Below the pieces are notes generated by a model. It did no database searches, had not been told where the DNA came from, and saw only the letters and a list, made by a program, of their open reading frames with translations. 64,000 nt of DNA from Trichoplax adhaerens (Eukaryota > Placozoa > Uniplacotomia > Trichoplacea > Trichoplacidae): positions 3,734,512 to 3,798,511 of the forward strand of contig NW_002060948.1 in NCBI RefSeq assembly GCF_000150275.1. The letters run 5' to 3'. The position numbers and the translations under genes were made by a program. This document shows positions 1 to 13,830 of the stretch, piece after piece. Position 1 is the stretch's first letter. Every line of letters starts with the position of its first letter.

Positions 1-3000
1 TCTGTATTTTCAACCTTAAATTTATCATGAACTTACATGTACAGGATTATATTTTATTTTGGTTTTATACTTATGATACTTTGTATTATAGAAATTTGAA
101 AATAATCCCCAATTCTACGTACACAGTAATTATTTTATCCTATTCGTAGTATAATAAATAAAAGGAAAGTTACTATCAAGGCTGTATGAACATCCAAAAG
201 TGCTAAAACTTTCATATATTGCAAATGGAGTACACCTTTTTTATCTAAGCTTAATAATAATGATACTGATATCAAACTATTTTATGGCTTATGTAGAAGC
301 AGAAAGTATTTTCATCAATGCTATCATATCAGATATCTACGGCATCTACTAAAATGGAACCCTACCAAGTCACTATAATCTTGATCTCAAGAGAATTGCG
401 ATCAATATCCTACCAGATATCAATTCTACCACAATATAGAGTATTATTCAATGATGGCTATTGGTCTTTATAATGTGGTAACCGCCAAGTTATTCTATAC
501 ACTTTCTGGCAACGATAATTAAGCATAAAGTTTATACACCTGTTCCATCGCGATATTACTCATAATCCTTATATTTGGAATACGTGCATTGAAGACAGTC
601 TATTTACCCGCAATTAGTATATATTATCATAAAGCTACTTATATTAATATACTGTATAATTTACTGATTATACGTGGATTGTGTCTAGCTTCGTTATAGG
701 TTTAACGCTTAATCGTGCAAAATACTCCTTTTACGTTAGCTTGAGCAACAATTTAGTCGAAGGAAGTACGTTGTGCACCGAAAATGAACAACAGATATAA
801 ATTGCTCATTTTGTTGCATCATTTCTTACGTTGATTTAATAGCTAGCCATTCTTTCCTGTACTAGTCAATTTTCTTATCATTGAAAATTAATCCATTACT
901 ATCCAAACTAATCCATTAGAAAGGACACTTTATTTTACATGAAGACAGTTTACTGATAGGCCAGCGATCGATTGTCGTCTAATTTCTAATGGTAATTGCA
1001 CTGCCGATCGATAGAAAAGAATTCTTCTTTATCCAGGATACTTTAATAGAAGGTACACTGAAGTTTTATCCCGCTAGAATAGATACTTTACTTTACCCAA
1101 AATATTAGCAAGAATTGTTTACTCGATTCTATTTACGATAATAGGAATTTAATTTACTGTTACGGTACATGAGTAAACTTTTTCAGCATAAACTGTAAAC
1201 ACATTTTACTTTTTCTCTCTATTCTAAGCAAATATTGATTTAAAATTCTATATGTCCTAATACCTATGATCGACATTTATCGTGCCAATCGAACATTGCT
1301 TACCAGCAAGTCACTGTAGCTGGTAGCAATCGATTTCATGTTGATAATATAGGATGCAATGATGCTTTGGAGATTCTATATCTAGTCAATGCATTGCTAA
1401 TGATATTTACTTATTCCATCTCTTTGATCCTATTTCTTCCGAGTAATAAATTTCGGCAATTCTCGATTGGCTAGATCGAATACTCATTGTAAAGAGAGCA
1501 ACTTTTTCTTTCCCTGACCCCTAATGCGTGGATCGATCAAGAAAAAATTGGGAGATATTTTATATGTATTAAAGTAATCACCGATGAGAATAACTTGTTC
1601 CTCATCTTAGTGGAGAAATTCTGTATTGATCAAAATGGAACTTTAAACACTATTCTTTACAATTCTTCTGCTTAACAAGCATGAAGAAATACAAGATATC
1701 GATTATGAGTAAAAGTGCATTGATAAAACTACGGACTAGTTATAACTTGACAATAACTGTAGTATAATAAAGACTCGACAATTTTCACTGCATTACTTTA
1801 AAAATGCCGCCGATAGGATTTTAATTTTTTATAAAAGAGAAGATGCAATTTATTGATTTAATTGGTAGTGACCGCAATGATGCTCTGGTTTTCAATACCA
1901 CTCTCCATCTTTAACAAGGCCATCGATCTAAAATATTAGTCGAACATCCTGCTCATGATGCTTTGCAACTGCGCTATTATTGCAGTATTTTGCTACTACT
2001 GCATTCGAAATCAAGTACCAACATTAAATTATTTGAAGGGAGCCTTCATGTTGATGCCATTAAAAATAATGAAATTCTAACTGAAGAAATGTAAATAAAT
2101 AAAATCAACTAAAATAGTACAGACATCGGAAGATATTAAAAGCTGCTTCCGCAATATCATGTCCTCTAGGAATTATAAAATGATTCTATTTAATTAATAT
2201 AAGAGAGGTATCGGAAGATAATGCATTTTCAAAAAGTGATTCTACAGCATCACACCATTAATGAGTTATAATATCGTATTATTATTTACCGTATAAGGCA
2301 AGATTAAATATTATAAGGAAAAAGTTTAGTAATACTGTACAGTAGTTCCGAAAAGTATTTTTCTAGCGGTTACATAAATGTGATCTGAGACCCACATTAA
2401 ATATTTATATAAGCTGCTTTACAATTGCAATCAGCTTTTCATCTTAAATAATATTGTCTTTTAGTCATGATCTCAATCTTAGAAATAACATCGTAACTTC
2501 CGTATGGATATTTATTAAATAATGATGGCTTAAGATAGGTGAGAAAATCCACCCTTGAAAAATAAATCATAAGATTTTGTCGGCGGACTAATAAATAGCT
2601 TTCTCCGGCGCATATTAATTATTAGAGATACTAGTAAATATCCCGATCAAATATTTGAACGGGCGCATATTCCACATCAAGCAACATATTAAAAAAAAAT
2701 TTATAGCTAGATTATCTTACTGTATATGCTTTCTATATTTAATATAAAATCAAAAACTATACATTTTAATTTTGCAACGATCCTTTTTTCCTTGCTTTAT
2801 ATACAGATTAATCGGCGTAGTACGTAGTAAGATAATTTCTTTTCGAAGGAATTACTTCCAAATTATAGGAAATATCTTTAATAAAACTCAAAATGAGTTA
2901 TAAGACTAAAGCACTCCTCTAAGGATATATCCTGGTATTTATATCGGCATTTGCAGCTAATTAGTTATATCGGCTAATTGATCGCTAATAGTGGTCATAA

Positions 3001-3574
3001 TATTTATATGCAAAACATCATCAATATCATAGACTCTCAGAAATCTTAGCGCCTTAAATCTAAATTTTCACGGAAAATCTAGAGCAATACACTCTAAACC
3101 TTCAGAAAGGATTATAGTCTACTGTATATTATAATTGCAACTGTGACTACATCCCCAAATTTATTGACAATTTAGACTGCAAATAATAATAATTTACTGA
3201 TCATAAATGAGCGCCCACCTTACTCTAATGGAAATCTTAATTAATCTGTACTATTTCCATTATTGATTAATCTCTTCTCACGCCTGGTTGAGAAGACTGA
3301 ATTAATAATCGAAATACATTATTAACTGGTGTTTTAGTAATTATAAAAATTATATCGATGAAGGCTAGTAGACTATAATTGATTTAAATTAATCAACCAT
3401 GTGGTGCCGATGCATGATTCCAATAAGTTAAACCAGACAATGTCTAAATATAATTGCATTTACAAGCGTCTATGTTTTCTTGACCACAATTTTAATTTAA
3501 AAGTTAAAAAAATGTAGAAAATTTTAATTTTTGGTTCAGTCTCAATCCTTGGTTCCTAGGATATTATTTGATTC

Positions 3575-3880
3575 CATCTTCGTATCTATCTCAGTTTTTA
3601 AGGTCATTTTGTCTTCTCAGTCTTATTCAATATAACCTTTATTCTTAAGGCTAAATTTCAATTCCTCCTTCGTATTTAAAAATAAAATATGAATTAATAA
3701 TTAAAATTGATCAAGAATGAAGATCATGTCTATCTCAGTTTTTACACCATTGTTACTCAATTAGCAACCAAACTAATAATAATACTTTCTTCTGAGGACT
3801 CAATTTTGATTCCTTCTTCATATTTGGAAAATAGGGTAACCATTAATAATTAACATTAATCAGAAAATAGATCATCGCAG
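3575..3880. repeat. Diverged direct duplication, about 150-bp unit
   Basis: Two tandem copies share blocks such as TATCTCAGTTTTTA, a TTCTTC/TGAGG-like segment, and CAATTT(C/TG)ATTCCTTCTTC(A/G)TATTT. Copy 1 is about 3575-3725 and copy 2 about 3727-3880. The divergence indicates an old duplication. No coding content is seen. Confidence 0.45.
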
Positions 3881-5029
3881 CTTTTCCGCGCTATTTTTAC
3901 TCTTCTACTTATTTATGCTGCTGAGATAAAGATAATTGAATAACGTAAAGAAAGGGACAATTTATCGACGTACGAGTATTATCTAAAACAGTTATCCCGT
4001 CAAGGAATAGCAACAATTTGGCTCACCCAACTATTATTATAATCCATCGATTTATAGTCACATATTGACATTAATTTGATTTTACTTGTATCTGCTATGT
4101 TAAATGAATTATAAGAACTTTATTATTTCCTAAATTGAAAATTGAATACATATACAATCATAGTAGCGTAGTAGTAGAGTATATGCAAATTGCATAGATA
4201 ATAGAAATAATCGACGTATTCCACTTAATTAATTCTATCTTCAAGTTCGGGTTAAATTCATAATTAGGCAGTTGGCCCAGTGGGCCAATAATGTTTGTAT
4301 AAATTGAAATAATAAAGTATTATCAAAGATATTGTAGCCATCCTATAATTTTCATTAATTTACTATCGCATGTTTCGAGATATTATATGGATAACAATGA
4401 TTAACAGCAGTCATGATAATGTCCAGGGCTATATTGACATTTGTCCGATGGAAATGAACTGAACACCATCTTAACCATTCTTGATAGAATGTTATTGGCG
4501 TTAAGGAAGAGGAACACTTTACCCCTCTATATGTATTGCCCTAAGTCCTATTCCTGGAAAGACATTTTAACACCAGGTGCTGCAGCTGTTTTTTTCGACA
4601 ATCTATTCATGGTTGATTTAAGTAGATTGTCAATATTTTTTTAACTCAATACAACTTTATTGATTATTTTATCTCTCTGTTAATATCATAAGAAACAATA
4701 TTAAAAAGAATCAATTTGATTAGTAGTGTCCGCACCATAGCAGCAATATATTTAAAAATAAAAAAATAGCAAGTATAATGCTAATCGAGAACTCGGTATC
4801 GAATTAGTCATGTTATCCTTTGGTAGCTAATTTTAATTTAAAATTACAAAAGGAAACCAATGTAAAACTCTGTATGTAGCTTTTATCAAGTTTTATATTA
4901 TAATAAAAAATGTATTTAAATATGCTCGTCTGCATAAGCTTTAAGTTTCTCAACCTTTTTATTAGTGCATATATTGTAAAGTAGGTCTTTAAATAAAGAT
5001 ATAATAATAATCATGATAAAATAGTGGAA

Positions 5030-5690
5030 GTTGAATTTGGTATCATATCGTTAATTAATTTTTTCTTTTGCAACTACCTCCAAGGTCATTTTAGAATTGG
5101 CTTGCTAAAGCAAACGAATGGCGAGTCTATGTTTGCAAGTTTTAGTTGAAATTTAATTTTATAAAATACCGATGTAGTGGTAAGCAAAAGTGTGAGATTC
5201 GAATATCTCAAGCTATGCCAACAAATATTTTATATATTAAACAAATACTTTATATACTACAATTCTGTTAGTTCTTTAATTGGGATACAATAATGGCTAT
5301 GATAGGACAATATGAAGCAGAATAGATACAAGATATTTTTATTACTTGGAGATGTAAAAGAGCTGAGATAGCGGGAATATTAGGTCTTCAAAGGGATACA
5401 ATGATAATTATAAAGCAGAACAATTCAGTATCGTATCAGTAATTTTTCCTTTTATAAGTACGTGCAATATCATTTTAAAATAAGTAAAGCAAATAAATAG
5501 CAATGGAAATAGATATTATGTTTATTAGGTCTTTAACGGGATATAATGATAATGATGAAGCAGAATTCCGTATCATATCAATATTTTTTCCTTTTACAGT
5601 TACGCCCAATGTCATTTTAAAATTAGTAAAGCAAATAAATAGAAATTTATGTCTGCAATGTTATTCTCGAGATTTAATATTATAAAATAT
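5030..5690. repeat. Diverged tandem repeat, about 145-bp unit
   Basis: The block beginning TTAGGTCTT occurs at 5380 and again at 5525. Both copies continue through GATAAT, AAGCAGAA, a TCGTATCA-like stretch, TTTTTCCTTTTA, and AGTAAAGCAAATAAATAG. A more diverged relative covers about 5030-5115. The short open frame at 5503-5685 lies wholly inside the second copy and is best explained as repeat sequence, not a gene. Confidence 0.6.
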
Positions 5691-6864
5691 CGCTACAGCT
5701 ATACGTATAAGTATACAAAATTTTCTTAATTTCCATCTACATCTACATATACCTAAACTACTTGAAATTAAACTTAAATAATATGTCTAGTAGCTTTCAT
5801 TTATCGAAAACGATATAACTCTATTGATGTGGTAGCAATGAATTCTAATTTCCGGTATTAACCTTTTAATAGAGTAGCACGAGGTATAAACAAAATAGAA
5901 CATAGTCATGTAGCTCATAGATAGAAAGGGAAAAATCGACGCCTTGGAAAGTCTCTTTCTATTTGTATAACACTTATAACGGTATCCATTAGACAAGTAC
6001 AGGCATGAAATAAAATTTTTCTAGTATTTTCCTAGAACACTTGAATAGCTCTTAACGAATAGAATTATTGCATCGGAATGGATAGAATCTTGCTATTCAT
6101 TGGTATAAAAGCAGCTATACCTAAATTTAGAGCATCATGACGCAAGTATATAACGACGTTAATTGGACAAGCGTGACGTAAGCTAAAAAATTTTTCAACC
6201 ATTTCTGAACACTATGAATATCTAACGATTTGCTGATGATTGATTTGTAGAAACAGTAATCTTGACACTGGAAAAGACTGCCATTTCAGTAAGTAGAATT
6301 TATTGGTATATTCATAATGTACGCTGAACAAATTTTAGAGTATAACTAGATCGACGAATCATCCATTGGCTAACGGTAGGGTTCATTTCTAATACCTCAA
6401 AATAACTGAAATTTATTCACAATACTCATAATCTAAACTACTCCTCCCTGCTATTAATTAATCATCTTCTAGTGAATGTAAGCCGGTAAAGTTGATTTTG
6501 TTATTATCAAAAGTGTAGAAAAGATTCCTTTTTTTTACTTTTTTCCCTTCTCACAAGCAACCTTTACTTTTCTAACACCTTCCTACTCAAAATTAACGTT
6601 CCGATCAATTCCAGTTTATTCTCATATGTGATTGGTATCTTTTGGCAATAGCAATGTTGACGCATTTGTATATCTATCATAATGGATATGATATATAGTT
6701 AAATCCAAGGCTAACGGACGCTTTATTGTGCTAATGGTTGATGAAAACCATCTGTTATGTCCTATTATATAATATTATGAACAATCTACGTGTAGCCTAG
6801 TGACGATGAGTCTGTTTCCAAGTTGGACAGCTTTATCTCCATGCTTAGAAAAAATTGCTTTAGC

Positions 6865-7450
6865 TTAATGATGATCAGATGATGCAGAATTTCATTTTGG
6901 AGCTTCTTATATGCTTACAAAATTCTATAGGATAATTTGGTTACAATAGATCCATTTAGATATTAGCACGATAATCACAATACGATTCAAAGTTTTATCT
7001 TGTAGCTAATTATATACTTAGAAAAATTCTGCGGGATTACTTAGTTACGATAGGTCGATTTAGATATTGGCTTGATTATAATCATCATAATATGATTCAA
7101 AGTTTCATATTGTAGCTTGTTATATGATAGTAAAAAATTCTACTGTATGACTTAATAATATCAGATCGATTTAGGTATTAACTTGATCATCATATGACTC
7201 AAGTTTCACTTTGTAGCTAATTATTTGGTTATAAGAAATTTCGATTGTATAACTTGATTAAGATAGGTCGATATAGACTTTAGCTTGATTATCATTATAT
7301 AATTTAAAATTTCGTTATATAGCTTATTATATGCTTATAAGAAGTTCTACGGGATAACTTAGTTCGATAAGTCGATTTGGATATCAGATTGATCATCTTA
7401 ATACGATTCAAAGCTTTATTTTGTAGCTTGTTATATGCTTATAAAGAATT
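6865..7450. repeat. Tandem array, about 104-bp unit, five to six copies
   Basis: A TTATATGCTTA-like block recurs at about 6907, 7010, 7120, 7221, 7327 and 7431, a spacing of 101-110 bp. Between these blocks each unit carries an AATTCTA(C/T)-GGATAACTT segment, GATAGGTCGATTTAGATATT, an A/T-rich TTGATCAT segment, and GATTCAAAGTTT..TTGTAGCT. The copies have diverged by substitution and small indels, so this is an old array. There is no coding potential. Confidence 0.75.
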
Positions 7451-7457
7451 CTGCCGG

Positions 7458-7790
7458 AGGGACAGTAATTAGGAGGGGAACAGAAATTGATTAACTGTCT
7501 GTAAATACTACGATACTGTAAGACAATTATGAAGAGAAAATAGATTTCGATATTTTTCCTTTTCATCCTATTTAGCTGATTGATATTTCTGGTTAACTTG
7601 ACGGACAGCGTTAAATCAATTTTTGTTGAAGGGATAGTAGTTATGAGGGAAAGAAAATTAAACTAATGTCTGTAGGTAGTATGATTTTGAGGCAAAAATA
7701 TATTTCGCTGTATCTCTTTTTTGGTCATATTGAATTTGTTATTCCTTTTCCAACTTGATGATAGTATTCCCAAGCTATTCCAACAGATCT
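7458..7790. repeat. Diverged duplication, about 172-bp offset
   Basis: The segment starting GACAGTAATTAGGAGG at 7461 resembles GATAGTAGTTATGAGG at 7633. Both are followed by an ATTGA/ACTGTCTGTA-type block, an AGTATGA/TACGATA block, and a TTTCG-TATTTCTTTT block. The duplication is old and non-coding, and lies between the 104-bp and 90-bp arrays. Confidence 0.4.
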
Positions 7791-8150
7791 GCATACTTGT
7801 AGAGATCGTCCCTTCATGGTAGAATCAGATATGACTCCTTGAATTATTTATAACTATCCTATAAGCGATTCCAATCGATCTGTGTCGTAGTAATCCCTCA
7901 ATATACTCTATTATAATAGTATCAACATGACTCATGAAATCTTCTGTAACTATCCCATAAGCGATTCCAATCGATCTGTGTCATAGTTATCCCTCAAGGT
8001 AGAAACAACATGACTCATGAAATTTTTTACCAATATTTAACAAACAATTCCAATAGATTGGTATCGGCGTAGTCTTATAATAGTAGAATTTAGGCATTAT
8101 TCATGGAATCCCAAATCTTTCGTAAACTATTCCTACGGATTAAATTACCT
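7770..8150. repeat. Tandem array, about 82-95-bp unit, five copies
   Basis: CTATTCCAA-CAGATCTG-like blocks recur at about 7775, 7867, 7962, 8045 and 8127. The two central copies share GCGATTCCAATCGATCTGTG exactly and both run into CATGACTCATGAAAT. The unit is unrelated by eye to the adjacent 104-bp array. Confidence 0.65.
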
Positions 8151-10596
8151 ATACAAGTTTGTGTGTTATAATTCTTTTTATTTCATAACTAAAGATGACT
8201 AATTTAATTAGTCATTATTATTAAACCATTTTTCTTAATCAGTCGAAAATATAACAGCCTACTTCCTATAAATGATTCAAAATTTTTTATTTCATTTTCC
8301 ATTAATAATAAAAAAGGGGGTAAATAATATCAGTTACTCTTTGACCAAGACCAATATTAATAAATATTATGCAAACGATGTAGACTGTAATAATATCTTA
8401 ATTAAACGATGACATGGTGTACCTAACGGCCTAGCTAGCATCAATCATGCTCAAGAAGGGATACTATTAGAAACGAAGTGAATTTTAAATTAAAATAGTA
8501 TCACTAAAGTGTAGCAAAAAAATGGCTAAAAGAAAATAAAGAGGTGAATAAAATGGGCTCTGTCTTGTTACTAACCTATCAATTCCGGTAGTAGTAGTAG
8601 TTGATGCAATCTTGGCTATCTGATTTCATCTACAACTCCCTCTGGAGGCGTACTAATTGATTTTTTCCTTTCCATGTCGGCACATTATTTTATAATGATA
8701 CATATTACCTTTGAACTCTCTATATTAAGTTACAGCAATTCACCAATATCCTTCACCAGAACGAAAATCTTATCCGCTGTTGGCTTAATAGGATTAATAT
8801 TTGATTTTATTTCTCAACTCTTTGAATTCTAGGTTCGTTAGCAATTGCTAAAGAGATTTTATTCTCTTACCAGCCATAACTTGAATAGGACAATAAAGAT
8901 ATTTTAATCTTCGTTTGCTATAGCCTATCTATTTCTATGTTAGCACCTAGTCGATATTCAAGTTACAATATGCATCATTCTATGGACTTTCTCCAATCCA
9001 ATGATAAATTCATTTCCAATAGCATAATTTCCATTTCATTCTATTCTCCTGTCCTTTACTATATTCTGTTGAGTTGATAGAATAGGAATACAGTTCTATT
9101 CCATTTTTCCGACATAAATTATGAAAGGCGTAGAAATTAACTGATTAAAATTGTACTACTGACTCTACTCCTTAACTTTTTCATATTTCTAATTGGATAG
9201 AACATAATTCTATTTGAAGCTTTTAATGAAAATTTAAATATCTCAAAAAATTTTTAAAGTAGATCCAATATCATCATATGTCCTATTCTAATCTGTATGA
9301 TATTGGCGAATAAAACTCTTAAATGAAAACTAACTCAATACAAGATAGACTGCTGCTTCTATTCTAATTCATGAAGGAATAATATACTGAAATAAAAATA
9401 GTTCATGACTTAGCTAAGCAAATAGATGGAAAAAAATACGATCTCGATCTGTGTGACATGACTACTAGAGCTATTAAAATAAAATAATGGCTTTGCACAA
9501 TACAAAATGGATAGCCACTTTATTGATTTAGAAATTATAGATTGAAATGGCAAAGGGTAAAACCTAGTCAATCATCGATATAAAAAAGGAAGATGGTATT
9601 CTAGTCTATTCTCTTATGAGCTCCAAGGATAAAACGAATCCATTCGTAATACCTAGATTAATCTAACAAGAGATTGCATTTTACTCGCATTCCCTACGAG
9701 TGAAAGAAGAAATAAAAGCAATATTAACTAGCAGGCATTTCTAATGAAGTACAATGAAGGAAAAACAGGATTCTTGGTGACCAAGATTTGATTGATGGGT
9801 ATAAAAGTTCATCACCTTTTCCTTCCAATCGATGAGAACAGTAGGTATTCTGAATGATTGAATACGCTAGAAATAGATGGACTGAGAAAACTGACAGACT
9901 CCCTTGGTAAAATTCATGTATAATTCATTAATTTTTTGAAGTAACTAGCCAATTTCCCTTCATTACTTGATAATGAAAATAGCTGTACTATTGATTTGTT
10001 AGGTTATAGAATAATTGCTACATATTCAAGGGTAAATCGGTGATAATAGTCGAGACGAAGATAAAAATAACCAACATTGTATTATTATTCAAGGATATCA
10101 ATATTGTCTGATTCTATCAAATAGGCGTCAATAAAAATTTAAGAATAAAATGGAAGTATACGGACATCTTTACTGATCTAATTCTTTCAAAGGATGACAA
10201 TGATTTTTACTTTAGGATTCATTGATAATGAAATTGTATTCAACAAGATAAAATAGAAATGGCAACATCAATCGATTTGAATGAAAATCCCATAAATAGA
10301 GATGGCGCAGCCCATACTCTTATGATCTATAGATGAAATAAAGAAAAGTGGTGCAAGTTATTGTTACATTGGATCTATTTACTTGATCCAATAAGGAGTT
10401 GTTGAAAAAGGTATTCATAGCATTCCTTGAGTAATTAAAAAGTGGGCAGATGATTGCAATCTTGTCATACAACTTGATTAATCATGACGGTAACATCCCT
10501 TGCTCTTCTCTAACCCAGTTGAACAAACATCGAACATCGAAAAGTGGAAAAGAAGAAGAAAAAGGTAATTTTCTAGAGAATACTCAATTCGCCAAG

Positions 10597-11035
10597 GCAT
10601 TTAGCCACCGTTAAGCTTCCATTTTTGCATGCTTTTGCAAGGATATTCGTCTTGATCAGTTCTTTCCTCCAGGACAACTTGGGGTCCCTTTTCTTTTAAT
10701 TTATGCTTAAACTACAAATTTTTTATGCTATTTTGGTTCGAAGAGGAGTTCTATAGCATAGAAGAGAGTGAATTTACAATTAGTAAATATCTTCTTTCAT
10801 CCTGCTATCATTAACTAACCACGGTATGCTCGATCCACCATGACATTTAGCTATTGTCAAGCTCCATTTTGCTTGCTTTTGTAAGGATATTCGTCTTTAT
10901 CAGCCCTTTTCTACAGGATAACTTAGAGTTGCTTTTATTTCAATTCGTGCTTTAAATCAAAAATTTTTCCTACTTCGGTTTGAAAGGAGTTCCATGGCAT
11001 GAAAGAGAGCGAATTTGCAAGTCGTGAACATCTTG
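10597..11035. repeat. Direct duplication of about 195 bp, offset about 243 bp
   Basis: Copy 1 (about 10597-10790) and copy 2 (about 10845-11035) share AGCTCCATTTTTGC, GCTTTTG(C/T)AAGGATATTCGTCTT, GATCAG..CTTT, AGGA(C/T)AACTT, GAGTTC(T/C)AT(A/G)GCAT and GAAGAGAG(T/C)GAATTT. The copies are diverged and no open frame spans them. Confidence 0.65.
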
Positions 11036-11453
11036 TTTTATTATTTTAAATGGGCATGGAATATAGACAGTTTCAAAATGACATAACCAAAGCGGATAAA
11101 TAACTTCGCCAATGAATGTAGTAATCTTATACAAAAATTAATAATAGCTTAAAATTTTTTTCCATTACTGTTTATTCTAATCTTCAATAGCATCGAAGAA
11201 TTATTCTTTACTTGTAATAATAATTGCTAATATCGATCGTGGTGCTTAGTAATCCATTTACTTACTGATCGGGTTTGTACGGCTGAAAATGAACCCCATA
11301 TAATTTTAAAACAGCTTATTGCTCCTTGAATTTTACCACAAATCAGATCCAACATCAACGCGTTATTCACTGATATTAAAAAAAAGTTGTCTAATATTGT
11401 AAATAACGTTTCCTTAGCGGTAATTTCTATTTGTATATCGAAATTCTTACTGC

Positions 11454-11600
11454 TTCTACATCCCTAGCCCAGATCAAATCGGGGAAAAAAATGTCCAGCT
11501 CTACAGGTTAATCGATAGCAAATCTACTACTTCTACTTCTACATCCCTAGCCCAAATCGGAAAAAATATCTAGCTCTACAGGTTAATCGATAGCAATCGC
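11454..11600. repeat. Tandem duplication, 83-bp offset
   Basis: CTACATCCCTAGCCC is followed by AAATCGG, AAAAAAT, CAGCTCTACAGGTTAATCGA and TAGCAA. The whole block occurs twice, starting near 11456 and 11539. The two copies are nearly identical, so this is younger than the surrounding arrays. Confidence 0.75.
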
Positions 11601-12471
11601 TTCATTTAATCCACTTTCCGTGTTTTCAATTTTTCATTTGAACAGCAATCAATTTGTTTTTCCTCTTATTTGTTGATTACATCCAATCGGTGCTATTTAG
11701 ATACCATAATGGCAATTATTTAAACTTAATTAGCAATATTAATCAGCAGGCGATGGAAACGATCAACGATGGTTACTATTTTCTCCATCTACCCTAGGCA
11801 AATTAATCATTCTAGTTTTATGAGGATAGACATACAGTTAATCTTGATTTTCTTTTCTCCATCTTTGAACTGATTAAGAATGCAATTTTAATTTTCACTA
11901 ATTAGGTCATTAGCTCAGCATAATTAGCCTGGAAACTTTCAATTTTCAACCATAATTTAGCGTACAATTCAATTCTTTCTGCGCAAACTGAATGTTTCTT
12001 TCTATTTTTATTATGATGACATTAGCAACGTTGCATCTGTCATCGTTGCGCCATCCTATTCGATCATTAAGGCATATGGGAAAGTGCAGAGGAAACACCT
12101 ATTAAAATTAACGACATATCAAGCAACGATTGTTGCGACATTAGTCCTGTCTAGTGCATAAAAGTGAAAAAAAGCGTGTCGCTATATCTTGGGATATCGT
12201 TAAGGAAGCTGCTGACGGCCATCGTAGTACAAAAGTAATTATTTCCAATTCGAGTCTGACGTTGCTAGTCCTTTCTAGATCATTAGAATCGCCGTCTCGA
12301 TTGGAATTTAGTCTTACCGTCCTTGACTATCGTTGGCTTTAATTGAACGGGTTTCATCGTTGATTGAAAGATTGAATAGGCTCAAGGTGCCATTTCTGAT
12401 CCTCAAAGTAAAGATTTGTTTGGAGAAGAAACCTTTAGGTTATTGTATTGATATCCGTAGATTGCATAAAA

Positions 12472-12860
12472 ATCATCCGCAAAAAAAAATCATTATAAGC
12501 TCTTCTTTCCTTCAGGTATTACCTAAGGGTAGTTTAATTAGTCTTAAGATTTATATCGATCTTGAGACAGAGTATTAAATCATCGGTAACAAGAATCATC
12601 GTAAGCTCTTCTTTCCTTCAAGTATTACCCAAGGGTAGCTTAATTTATCCCAAGATTTTTTATTCATCTTATATGAGTAGCAAATCATCCGCAAAAAAGT
12701 GGCCATAAGCTCTCCGTTCCAAGACTTTTCATTATCTTAGACAGAGTAGCTATCATCAGCAGAAATAAAACCGCTATAAGCTCTCCATTTCTTCCAGTAT
12801 TATCCAAGGATAGTCTACTTTATCCTTAGACATTTCATCCACCTTAGACCGAGTAGCTTC
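12472..12860. repeat. Tandem array, about 105-bp unit, four copies
   Basis: Units begin with AATCATC(C/G)GCA at about 12472, 12577, 12683 and 12750. They carry ATAAGCTCT(T/C)C, TTCCTTC(A/C)AGTATTA, AAGG(G/A)TAG and a GACAGAGTAG-type end. The third unit is internally deleted to about 67 bp. The open frame overlapping the first unit (12333-12578) is explained by the repeat. Confidence 0.7.
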
Positions 12861-13139
12861 GACTACGGCGAGCGTCCAGGCGATTGAAATGGAATCCTGT
12901 TTAAAGAACGGTGAAATATTGTCATAAAAGTTTCATCTTCCACGGTTCCCCATAAATCATCGGATTAAATCCAATACAAGCAAGAATTAATATTCAAAAT
13001 CGAGGGTACGTTGAACAGTAGGCAGCATCGCTAAAGGTGATAATTCTATCCCTACGTTCAACGTATGACAATATAAAATGTGCTAATTTATTTGGCAGAT
13101 GGCGTGTTTATTATTAAAAAGGAGCAGTGAAGCAAAATC

Positions 13140-13830
13140 GATTTCCTACAATACCACTAGCTTAGCCATTATTCTTATCTAGTTTTGTCTAGAATAGTAA
13201 AGAAAATCCATTTTCTACTTTCCTATTATAAACTGCTAGCATAGCCATTATTCCTATCCAGCGCTGATTCATAAGCTCAGTTTTATAACAGCGGAGCAAA
13301 ATCCATTTTGTGCTTTTCTATAATTTTGCTCGCTTAGCCATTATTCTATCCAGTTATGTGTTAAAACAGCAAAGCAAAATTCCTCTTTTGCTTACCCATA
13401 ATATTACTCTCTTAGTCACTATTCCTATCTTATTCTGCTATACTGAGGTATAATTAGTATTCAGCATTCCATCAACCATTATTCTTGTCCAGTTCTGTTT
13501 TATAACAGCAAAGCCATATTCATTATTTGCCTTTTTAGAATATAAATAGCATAGCCAGTATTCCTATCTAGCTCTGTTTGATAACAGTGAAGAAAAATCC
13601 ACTGTTTAATTTCTTCAGAATACGACGAGTATAACTATTATTCCTATTTAGCCTTATTTGATCAATTCTGCTTTATAACGGTAAAGAAAGATCCATTTCC
13701 TAATTTCTTAGAATACGATGTGCATAGCTATTATTTCTCATCCAGTTCTGTTTTACAACAGTAAAGTAAAATTGATTTTTTTACCTTTCTAGAATACTAC
13801 AAGCATAGCCATTCTTCTAACCCCGTTCTG
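13140..13830. repeat. Tandem array, about 80-90-bp unit, about nine copies, ending near the GPCR start
   Basis: A TAGCCATTATTC(C)TATC-like block recurs at about 13163, 13252, 13335, 13413, 13473, 13552, 13632, 13725 and 13806. It is followed in most units by CCAGTTCTGTTTTATAACAG, a GTAAAG(A/C)AAA block and ATCCATTTTC. Copies vary in length from 60 to 93 bp. The array stops roughly 95 bp before the GPCR start codon and therefore occupies its likely 5' UTR or promoter. Confidence 0.75.

Noticed and set aside
4441-4644. 67-codon open frame on plus, beginning TTG
   Set aside because: No ATG at the start, no recognisable domain, and no splice partner exons nearby.
5175-5222. tRNA-like fragment: TAGTGGTAAGC resembles box A and GAGATTCGAATATCTC resembles a T-arm/box B
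   Set aside because: There is no room for an anticodon arm and no pairing acceptor stem could be found, so at best it is a decayed tRNA-derived repeat.
12154-12578. Two overlapping short open frames
   Set aside because: The second runs into the 105-bp tandem array, and neither resembles a protein family.
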